A stretch of 64,000 nt of DNA from Posidonia oceanica. Taxonomy: Eukaryota; Streptophyta; Magnoliopsida; Alismatales; Posidoniaceae. Under the pieces are notes generated by a model, which saw only the letters and a list, made by a program, of their open reading frames with translations, had not been told where the DNA came from and ran no database searches. Positions 22,515 to 30,825 of the stretch are shown piece by piece. The stretch is taken from assembly GCA_037176725.1 (NCBI GenBank), contig JAZBRS010000013.1, positions 11,907,001 through 11,971,000 of the forward strand. Reading direction: 5' to 3'. Each line of letters begins with the position of its first letter. Position 1 is the stretch's first letter. A program made the position numbers and the translations under genes.

Positions 22515-23717
22515 ATGGGTTATCCAACTCTAGTCACTCCCATGCACTGCTCAGATATCCTGCGAGAGTGGGTTGGCAAACTCACTGAAGCTGATCGCGA
22601 GAAGCTGCACACTTGGGGTATCCCATCCAAGCTCCTGAAGGCGGCAGATGTTGAAGTGAGCCGGCATCTCCTCTGTGCTGCAGCAAGGTTCTAGAAGCCA
22701 GCACATCATGTCTTCGGCTTTGGCAGGACAGAGCTGACTCCTACACTAGAGGAAGTGTGCCGGATCTGCGGCTTCTCTACAATTATGGGACCTCCAATCT
22801 TCATGAGGCGTGATGGATATACTGCGGTCCTGAGCTAGCTAACTGGGCTCTCTGCCAAGGGCGTCCAGCAACGACTAATCTGCACTAGCAGGCCCACGCC
22901 CCTGCTTCGCCTAGCATACTTTGATGCTGTTATGGAAAAGCGCACTGAACTTGGAGACAAGCTGTGGCTCTAGGGATTCGTCACCCGCTTTCTAGGCGAG
23001 CTGATCTTCACACATGGTAGGATGACAGTCGCAATCGAGATTGCCGAGATTGCACTTGCAGTGGTGACCCGGCATATCGACCTGGCACCAATCGTCCTTG
23101 CAGAAACATACCGCAGGCTGGATCGTGTTGTGCACCGCTGCCGCCAGTTCCACGGCTGCGGAGTACTTGTGCAAATCTGGCTAGCTGCACACCTGGAGAT
23201 GGACCTCCTGCGCCTTCAAAGGCATGCCATTGAAATCTACTGCAGTAGTGGCCATGCAAGAACTATTAAAAGCATGCCAGAAGAGTATCAGAAGCTATCT
23301 GAGCTGATGGATGATGTAGTGACTTGGCAAATCATCCCATCTGCAGTAGAGCCCTTTACTGTTTTCTTCGATGCTCGCGATACGCGGCTCGTAGTACTAT
23401 CAGGATTTATCGAGGGTGTGGAGTACCACCCTATCCAGGTTATGCGGCAGTTCGGCTATCGGCAGGGCGCCTTCATCGATAGCACCGCGCCCAGGCTCAC
23501 ACAAGCTTACCCCCTCAGCACAACAGCATCCACAACAGTGCTAGCAGACCTGATGCGGCATGGGGTGAAGTCTATAGACATAGCAACTATGAAGGGCTCA
23601 GGATGTACTGCTGAGTATGTCACTGAGGTGCAGGGACTCTGGCCCCTCAGCAAGATTCCTCCAAGCGCCCCCCAGTTTCCTGACTCCTGCCCAGCAAAGA
23701 AGGCCCGGCATAACTAG
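22515..23717 (+). pseudogene. Accessory ORF of unit D, DUF7745 / plant-mobile-domain-like, three stops
   Basis: Begins MGYPTLVTP and ends in the basic KKARHN tail. Exactly 1,203 nt from ATG to final stop, as in A and C, with no net indel, while three in-frame TAG codons interrupt it: 22692-22694 (TGG in A), 22836-22838 (CAG in A) and 22971-22973 (Arg codon in A). The 231 codons after the last stop are open. The protein matches element A along its whole length with many conservative changes. This is the oldest of the three copies; it shows the gene was already present before the A/C and B/D lineages split. Confidence 0.85.
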
Positions 23718-24152
23718 GCATATATGCAGTTGTTTGCCTGTATAGCTTTTCTTGAATCATGCAGTATCTTTTGGCCTGTCAGAGGCGTGTAACTAGAGAT
23801 TCACTCAATACAAAGACATTTCACACCATTTGTTTGTATTGCATGCCTTACTTATTGCATATCTGTTCCTGCCAGAATGTCGCAGGGCCTGCATTAAGCA
23901 CTCCAGAGCATTGGCCCATGCAAACAGTCTAAAGCAGCCTCGCAAGAGATCTGGAGCAGTACCCCTGCAAGCACCATGCAATCAGCGGCCTTAGCAGAGA
24001 ACTGCAGCAAAAGCTCCCCACAGCCAACGTGCACACAAGAACCTCTGTAAGATCCGTGCATCGTCGCAACCGCATCTGCCCAGATTGCTCTAAGCTGGCA
24101 CCCCCAACTGCTCGCTTGGCAAACACGTTAGTTTTGTCTGCATTTTTCCTGG
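23718..24152 (+). other. Unit D 3' UTR after accessory gene
   Basis: Non-coding; contains a 'cattgataag'-like A/T-rich part (23740-23870) and the 'ctcggc' approach to the double hairpin. No supported ORF. Confidence 0.6.
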
Positions 24153-24213
24153 TTTTGATACTAGGGGCGCCTCGGCTGTCCCCTAGTATCATCCTTGATA
24201 CCAGGGGCATCTT
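24153..24213 (+). other. Conserved 3' UTR double hairpin (unit D copy)
   Basis: Four arms: GATACTAGGGG (24157-24167), CCCCTAGTATC (24180-24190), GATACCAGGGG (24197-24207), then a partial fourth arm ending GGTATC near 24233. Arms 1 and 2 are perfect complements; arms 2 and 3 pair with one mismatch. This is the sense orientation, and A and C have the same order on their sense strand. Confidence 0.7.
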
Positions 24214-24236
24214 TTTAGCTGCCCTCTGGTATCACT

Positions 24237-25960
24237 TCCTCTTTTCGCTTTCCTTACTTGCTTCCTCGGGCGAGGACAAGCTCTTCTCGGACCCCGTATG
24301 CTTGGAGTCTTATCCTGTATCCTCCTGCGAGGATCAGCCCTTGTGTGGCTTCGCTTCGTGTGGACGATGCCCACGCTTGCTCGCCTCCTTTCTTTTCTTG
24401 CTTGTCCTTGGGCGAGGGCAGGCCTTTTGTCTTTCTTACTTGTCCTCGGGCGAGGGCAAGCCTTTTTCCTTTTCTACGTGACTTCCCTCCATGCGAACGG
24501 GGTCCCGCACGCTTGCTTCCTCGGGCGAGGACAAGCTTCTTTCTTCTGCCCCTCCTGCTTGCTTCCTCGGGTGAGGACAAGCCTTTTCCCTTTTCTACAT
24601 GACTTCCCTCCATGCAGACGGGGTCCCACGTGCTTGCTTCCTCGAGTGAGGACAAGCTTCTTTCTTCTGCCCCTCCTACTTGCTTCCTCGGGCAAGGACA
24701 AGCCTTTTTCCTTTTCTGCGTGACTTCCCTCCGTGCGGACGGGGTCTCGCATGCTTGCTTCCTTGGGTGAGGACAAGCTTCTTTCTTCTGCTCCTCCTGC
24801 TTGCTTCCTCGGGCGAGGACAAGCCTTTTTCCTTTTCTACGTGACTTGCCTCTGTGCGGACGGGGTCCAACGCGCTTGCTTCCTCGGGCGAGGACAAGCT
24901 TCTTTCTTCTACCCCTCTTGCTTGTTTCCTCGGGCAAGGACAAGCCCTTTTTTCCTTTTTGCTTGTTTCCTCAGGCAAGGACAAGCCCTGCTTGGCTCTA
25001 AGCAGACAGAGCCCTCGTCTGTTTCCTCGTGCGAGGATCAGACCCGCTTGCCTCCTCGGGCGAGGACAAGCCTTGCATAGCTCCGCGCAGATGGAGTTTC
25101 CCTATTCCTCAAGCGAGGATCAGGCCCGCTTATTCCTCGGCCAAGGATAAGCGTATGCACCCCCCACTTGCTTCCTTGGGCAAGGACAAGCTCTTCTCAG
25201 ACCCTGTATGCTCGAGGTCTTGCCCTGCATCCTCGCGCGAGGATCAGCCCTTGCGTGGCTTCGCTCCGTGCGAACGATGCCCACGCTTGGCCTCCCCCTT
25301 TCCTTTCCTACTTGTCCTCGGGCGAGGACAAGTCCTTTTTCCTTTCTTGCTTGCGTCCTCAGGCGAGGACCAACCTTTTTTCGGACGGGGTCCCGCTTGC
25401 TTGCTTCCTCAAGCGAGGACAAGCCTCTTTCTTCTTTCCCTCCTACTTGTTTCCTCGGGCGAGGACAAGCCTTTTTCCTTTTCTGCGTGACTTCCCTCTG
25501 TGCGAACAGGGTCCCGCACGCTTGCTTCCTTAGGCGAGGACAAGCCTCTTTCTTCTTTCCCTCCTGCTTGTTTCCCTGGCCGAGGACGAGCCCCCCGGGT
25601 GACTTCGCTCCATGCGGATGAAGTTCCCTGTCTGTCCCCTCGGGTGAGGATCAGACTGCTGCTTGCTTCCTCAGGCGAGGACAAGCCCCCCTTCGGATTC
25701 TATCCACGTGGAATCCCCTGCTTGCTACCTCGGGCGAGGACAAGCCTTTGCCGTCTCTATCCGCACGGAGACCCCGCTTGCTTCCTTGGGCTAGGACAAG
25801 CTCTTCTCGGACCCCGTATGCTCGGAGTCCTACCCTGTATCCTCATGTGAGGATCAGCCCATGCGTGGCCTCGCTTCATGCAGACGATGCCCACGCTTGC
25901 CTGCCCCCTTTCTCTTTCTTGCTTGCTTCCTCAGGCGAGGACAAGCTGCTCCTGTTTTCT
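24237..25960 (+). repeat. Unit D 3' UTR minisatellite
   Basis: About thirty copies of a 25-bp core of the form CTTGCTTCCTCGGGCGAGGA followed by CAAGC, spaced by T/C-rich filler into larger units near 120 bp that also contain GTGACTTCCCTC and CGGACGGGGTCC. The core is close to a palindrome (CTTGTCCTCG / CGAGGACAAG is exact near 25311-25332). Each copy is a potential small hairpin. ORFs on both strands are repetitive and not credible. Hypervariable tandem repeats in 3' UTRs are a known property of Tat elements and a source of satellites. Confidence 0.92.
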
Positions 25961-26400
25961 TTGCGGGCTGGCAGCCCTAACTGCTCGGTCGACAGCCATC
26001 CAATTGTCTCCCCCCTCTGCTTGTTAGGCTAGTAGCCCTAACTGCTCGGATGCCAAGCCCGTCAGTCTTGTCAGGCATTTCTTTTGTGAGCTTGGACTAA
26101 TCCCTGAACTCATGCATTACACTGCAGCTTTCTCAGCATCCCTTCTGCATCAGCACCGCATTCTTCTAATAATAGCATTGCATGGTAAATCGCTGTATCG
26201 GCACGCATTGCATCTGCAATAGCATGCATTGCATCAGCATCCGCATCCGCATCTGCATCTGCATTGTGGCTCTGAGTCATGTTTTCCGTTGCATCCATCG
26301 GGTAAATGACTCGTGCCTACAGTCAGTTGTGCTCCTACCGGCGTCAGGTAGGGTGTCTTGTCTACCCTGAGCAGCGGTCTTGCTATGCTTGACCTCGCTT
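25961..26400 (+). other. Unit D terminal 3' UTR
   Basis: Two copies of the CCCTAACTGCTCGG module (25975 and 26035), which is the unit amplified in element A. Then a GCATCNGCAT hexamer microsatellite (26225-26265), then the sequence leading to the PPT, homologous to 41094-41150 in C. Confidence 0.7.
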
Positions 26401-26421
26401 AGGGAGGGACATCTGTAGACA
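26359..26421 (+). promoter_or_regulatory. PPT and PPT/LTR hairpin of unit D
   Basis: PPT AGGGAGGGACATC (26401-26413) directly before the LTR. TGTCTAC (26359-26365) is the exact complement of the LTR start GTAGACA (26415-26421). Inside it CCCTGAGC (26365-26372) pairs with GCTTAGGG (26397-26404) with one G-T wobble, covering the 5' end of the PPT. Element C has the same fold with a compensatory change. Confidence 0.75.
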
Positions 26422-26690
26422 CCCCATTCGGACAGCCTGGAAGTTGATTGTTTTCTTTCACAAGCTCGTGTGTGTAGACACCCCATTCTGACAGCCTGGA
26501 GGTTGGTTGTTTCTTTCGCAGGCTCGTGTGGACTCTGGAATGGCATTCTATTTTTCAACCCATTTTCTAGCCCAAAACCAAGCCCAAAACCTTGCCCAAG
26601 CCCTAGAAGCCTTAACCTAAGCTATTTGCAACTTTTACAACCCTTCTAGACACAAGCCCATGGCCATTTGCAGCTTGTGCCACCTGAGTG

Positions 26691-28691
26691 TGTTGGACGC
26701 TGGAATAGGCAACGTCCAACGTTGGACGTGGCCTGTGCTAGCGTCCAACGTTGGACGCCCTCTGGTCCGGCGTCCAACGGCTCGGGTGCAGTAGTGGTTG
26801 CTCTGCCTCCTTCGGCTCACCGCCCGTCCACTCCACCACCTCCCAGCACTTACTACCCGTCCCATGCCTGCCACCGCCTTGACCTCGCCGGCATTCCGAC
26901 ACCACCCATGCCCCCCTCTGACAATCCTTGTGGGCTTCCCACACTCATCCGCACCTGCCACCACCTGAATTTGCCAGATTTCGGCCTGCAAGCACCTCTG
27001 TCAGCAATTGAACCCAAGCCATTGCAACAAAACCGCAACTTCCAGCCATTCTAGCATTCACCACACCGAGCTAGAAGAGAATTCGCCACCCCCAGAGCGT
27101 AGAGCGCACTCCCCTCTCCGTCCTCGACCCTTTGCGACTTCCCCCAGAGCTCCGAGCTGCTCGCGTGACCTCGCCAAAGTAGCTGCTGCCAGCACACTCG
27201 TAATGCTGGCAAGCGTGGTGGAGCCGCCGTTCCAGGCCACCAAACGGTAAGCTCCCTATCCCCTTAGGTCTTGCATGCTTAGTAGTACGTCCCCATGCAT
27301 TCTTGCAATTTTTTGAATCCTTTTGGTCGTGATTCACGGCCAAGAGGGAGTTCAGTGTGTTGGACGCACCAGCTCTGTCTTGCCTTGCTCTTGTTTTGAT
27401 GCCTTCCATGCTTTATCATTGCATGCTTTTCTGTAAATCCATGCTATATGCTTCCTTAAATGTTCTCTGATACTATGCCATGCCTATTTTCTTGTTCCAT
27501 GCTTGTTTAAATCCTCTTTGCAAGCTCTGATGTCCATCTGTCTTCTGCCTGCGTTGGACGCCAAGGTGAGCTGCGTCCAATGTTGGATGCTGGTTCACCT
27601 AGCGTCCAACACATCTGTTAGCTGTATCTTGCTACCATGCCTATATTATGCTTATTATTGATGCTATTTCGTGATCCATGCTTGCTTAGAGATGCCTGGC
27701 CCCTATGGCAACTATGTTTAGGTTTGCTAGGTCTTTTCAAGTTGCATGCTTTCTTTTTGCAAGTTTGAATCCTATATTCCTATGCATGTTTCCTCTTTGC
27801 TTTGTTCTTTTGGTTTAAATGCTTCCTATGCATGTTCCTGTTTGCTCTTACATGTTTCAGTAGCTTGCATGCATGTAGGTGGGATCAGAGCTGAGCTCCC
27901 CCTTTAGAACAGGTAGGTTTGCATGCTTTGGTCATTGGATGCCTGAGCCTCCAGCGTCCAACGTTGGACGCTGCTGGCTCTAGCGTCCAACGTCCTGGCT
28001 CCTCATCTTGTTGTTTGAAGCTAGCATGATATTCTGATCTCTTTGCTTGCATGCCTTCTATATTCCTATGCATGTTTAGCTTCTTTAGCAACTGTTCCTT
28101 AGATTCTTTGGATTATTTTGCTGCTTTTATGCATGTTTCTTTGTGTGTTGTGCCTCCTAGGGCGTTGTACGCTGCTGGAGCTGGCGTCCAACATTGGACG
28201 CCGGCCTAGCTCGCGTCCAACACCCTGGTTGTGTCTCTGACCTGGCACAAGCTACAAGTAAGGTCTGATTGTTTTTTCTTGCTTCCCTTGTTTGCTTGTT
28301 TGCCCTACGCTCACCTCCAGTAGCCCAAATGCTTGATCCCTATTTTTATTTTGCTTTTGTATGCTTCTTTCTCTCCTCTGTCTTCTGGTCAGTGTTAGAC
28401 GCTTGTCTCTCGGGCATCCAACGTTGGACGCCCAGCCTACAGGCGTCCAACAACCTGCTTACTTTAATCCTTGATTCTGGCTTGCTCCTTGCTCTGATCC
28501 CTCTTCTAATTTTCTGTTAGATTAGATCTACATGCCTTGCACCCATTTAGCTGCATATTTGCATCTGTACTGCATCCACATAGTTAGAATGCATTGATTT
28601 CCAAAATCTGCATGCTGTTTGCCTCCAGTAGGTGTTGGACACCAGCAATGCTAGCGTCCAACGTTGGACGCTGGTGTTGCCAGCGTCCAAT
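26691..28691 (+). repeat. Seven nested inverted-repeat modules built on GTCCAACGTTGGAC
   Basis: Modules at 26692-26779, 27355-27370 (half), 27551-27611, 27934-27992, 28161-28223, 28391-28452 and 28631-28691. A full module is about 60 bp: GTTGGACGC, 14-17 bp, then the palindrome GCGTCCAACGTTGGACGC, 14-20 bp, then GCGTCCAAC. It can fold as two back-to-back hairpins or one cruciform. The first has two cores. Spacers between modules are unrelated and of uneven length (170-650 bp). Not seen in A or C. Confidence 0.9.
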
Positions 28692-29059
28692 ACTTGCAGA
28701 TGGCTGACAGTCATTTTAAAACGCCAATTTTGTTTCGCTCGTCGTTTCTTGCGTTTTATTGCTTCTTTGGCTTGCTGCAACCCCTATGCATGTTGCCCAA
28801 CCCTTTGCTTTAGTTTTGCACCCTGCTTTCCCTCGTTTTCCGTGCTTTGCCCTGTTTTCCGCATTTTGTTTCGTTTTTTTGCTCCTTTGCATGGTTCTCT
28901 GCGCCCCTTTGCATCGCTTTCCGCTCTTTGCCTCATTTTCCGTGCCTCACATATTTTCCTGCATTTTTGCACCGTTTTCTGCACCCACTTTGCTTTATCT
29001 CTTGCATGTCGCTTGCATTGCTTGGTTTCCCCACAGTTTTGCTTTACTGCCTGCATCTG

Positions 29060-29069
29060 CATATAGGGC
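29060..29069 (+). promoter_or_regulatory. TATA-like element in shared D/B LTR
   Basis: CATATAGGGC followed by GATGCTTACT and 'gagttctcacgaact', the same context as in the A and C LTRs. About 580 nt before the LTR end. Confidence 0.5.
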
Positions 29070-29585
29070 TATGATGCTTACTACCTAGGAGTTCTCACGA
29101 ACTAGGGTCCGCCCAGTTCGGAACACTAGCAGCATGGCTGAGCACATAGATAGCACGTTTATTTCCAATGCATAGTAGGTAGGCATTTATGGCATTTAGG
29201 CATTAGGCTAGCAATTCCCTGCATTAGCGCGAGATTGCCTAAGAAAGACCGACTCTCGGACGTATCGGGGGTGCCTAACACCTTCCCCGTGCGTAACAGG
29301 AGTCCTTGCCCTTTCTCTTGGCTCGCATCGACCTTTCCTTTATCCTAGGCATGAGTCATAGCATAGCATAGCATAGCTTAGCTTAGCATTGCATCCCTTT
29401 GCCCCTCCTTGCATTCAGTTTTGCATGTCTTTTCATGCTTAACCCCTAGTTTTCCTTGTCTTCCGATTCAATAGACCCGGTGGCGACTCCGATTTTGTCT
29501 TATCATTTCTTTTCTTTTCTTTTCTTTTGCCAGCGTTTCCGAGTCGAGTTTCTTCCCTCGGATCCAGCCGCATACAGTGAGCCTA

Positions 29586-29633
29586 TTTTGATCGGTGCAC
29601 GCAAGCTTTGGTAACGTGCATGGACGATCAAAA
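29586..29633 (+). other. U5 terminal hairpin just before the PBS
   Basis: TTTTGATCG (29586-29594) pairs exactly with CGATCAAAA (29625-29633). Inside, TGCACG (29596-29601) pairs with CGTGCA (29615-29620). It lies 15 nt from the LTR end. In A and C the same place holds a near-palindrome GATCCCGATCGGAATC (one mismatch), different in sequence. Confidence 0.7.
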
Positions 29634-29649
29634 TTCAGGATTACTACAG

Positions 29650-29667
29650 TGGCGACTCCGCTGGGGA
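29650..29667 (+). promoter_or_regulatory. Primer-binding site of unit B
   Basis: TGGCGACTCCGCTGGGGA, one base after the LTR, identical to the PBS in A and C. Confidence 0.9.
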
Positions 29668-30223
29668 GCAGTACTCCGGCTTTCGCCTTGGCCTTCTCGC
29701 CTCTTGCTTTGGTGTTTTGCTTGCCTTTTGCTTCTGCCCGCTTTACTTGCTTACCTGCTTGCTTGTTTATTTACCTGCTTTATGCCATGATTGCTTGCAC
29801 TGCTTTATCTGCCTGCATCACATGTCTAAATACATGCTTGGCACACCATGCATGCCTTTTGAATGATGAATGCTTCCTTTTACACCAATGCAATGCCACT
29901 ACACCTACACATGCTATGCATATCTGCTTTTTGCTATGATAAGTGTTTTTCTTTCACTATCATGCTCACACACACTTACACATGCCATGCCCATGCATTT
30001 AGCAACGATGTGTGTTGCTTGCTTGCCATGACTGGGTGATTTTCTTCCGCTTTTGCATTAAGCCTAAGGACAATTAGAGACTGATTGCTTCCCCCAAGGC
30101 TAACTAAAAACAGCAAGTAAAAAGAACCTCTAGGAGCAACTAGAGACTGCAAACACACCTGCACCCCCTTGAGTTAATAAAATACGCAAGATAAAACACG
30201 AAGCATTTGTATAAAGCATCATA

Positions 30224-30533
30224 TAGGGCATGCATTCTTCTCATCTGAGTCCACCTATAGTCTGAGAAGGATAGTCCTGGTCTCTTGCCCCCAACGCTTT
30301 GGCGTGGCGTAAGTAGATCGGTCTGTCCCCCCTTGTCAGGGGGCCGCGTCGGTGTTAGTAAAGGGTACCACCCATGCTTCTGGCAGGGTCAAGGCCATTT
30401 ACGCACCACTACGTCACCACCTGAGCATTGGGCCAGGTTTAAGACGTGGGACCTGCCTTTTTCTAGCCTGAGTCGGCGACTCGTACACCCCTGAGCGTCC
30501 GAAGTAGACTGCCTACTAGGACACCCTAGATTG
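30224..30533 (+). promoter_or_regulatory. Conserved leader block, candidate packaging region (B)
   Basis: Sense-orientation copy of the block at 10241-10565 (A) and 55971-56290 (C): starts CATATAGGGCATGCATTCTT, contains GTCGGTGTTAGTA and GGGTACCACCCA and ends near CTGAGTCGGCGACTCGTA. Kept between subfamilies whose surrounding leaders have diverged. Confidence 0.5.
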
Positions 30534-30642
30534 GTGAGGGAGAGCATGCTAGAGAGCATACATCTGCATTCATGTCATACATCCAAACATTTGCTTTTAC
30601 TTTCGGGTTCTAATCCCTTGATTTTGTTTGCTTTTCATGCAG
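30534..30642 (+). other. Candidate 109-nt leader intron (B)
   Basis: Donor TTG|GTGAGGG, branch-like TTCTAATCCC, pyrimidine-rich tract TTGTTTGCTTTTC, acceptor ATGCAG|AGG. Position and size match those in A and C. Confidence 0.6.
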
Positions 30643-30825
30643 AGGTCGGTCAGTGAGTTCCTTAGCTGGAGCTTAAATGCCTTCTCTTACTGACACCCCT
30701 ACTGCGACCCCTACTTCTGATCATCCCCCCTTCCGAGCTACTTCGCTTTAGCGAACATAGCTCCTCCTAGGATTCGCCCTCTTGCCCCCTCTTGTAGCCC
30801 TGTGATCACCCGTTCTCGGTCAGCA

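Larger units (their letters stand above)
17367..26413 (+). mobile_element. Unit D: internal region of a plus-strand Tat/Ogre element, 5' part outside window
   Basis: Sequence from the PR-RT linker to the PPT of an old, decayed element. Upstream parts (LTR, gag, PR) must lie left of element A and are off-window. It ends in a PPT and an LTR (26414-29648), after which a PBS and a second unit (B) follow directly. D and B are near-identical where they overlap (17790-18010 against 63800-64000) and so are the same family. Confidence 0.9.
26414..29648 (+). repeat. LTR shared by units D and B, 3,235 bp
   Basis: TGTAGACACCCC...GGATTACTACA, with a PPT on its left and a PBS on its right, so it serves as the 3' LTR of D and the 5' LTR of B. 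The first 59 bp are duplicated in tandem (26414 and 26473). U3 holds seven inverted-repeat modules (separate entry). The 3' third (28800-29648) aligns to the A and C LTRs: a TTTTGC/CGTTTTC-rich block, TATA-like 29060-29069, conserved block 29227-29327, a TGGCGACTCC copy at 29481-29490 and a terminal hairpin. The U3 part (26520-28700) is unlike that of A/C. Confidence 0.88.
29668..30825 (+). other. Unit B 5' leader
   Basis: Low-complexity TGC/CTT-rich half (29668-30200), then the conserved leader block (30224-30533), then a candidate intron (30534-30642). Upstream of the conserved gag ATG there is weak similarity to the upstream open frame in A (an ATG at 30677 begins MPSLTDTP), so gag may start earlier in some copies. 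Hydrophobic small ORFs here are compositional. Confidence 0.75.

Noticed and set aside
24254..24984. 229-aa antisense ORF with repeated VLARGSK and EETS motifs, and plus-strand Cys/Ser/Leu ORFs
   Set aside because: They read the D minisatellite; frames overlap on both strands and nothing resembles a known protein.
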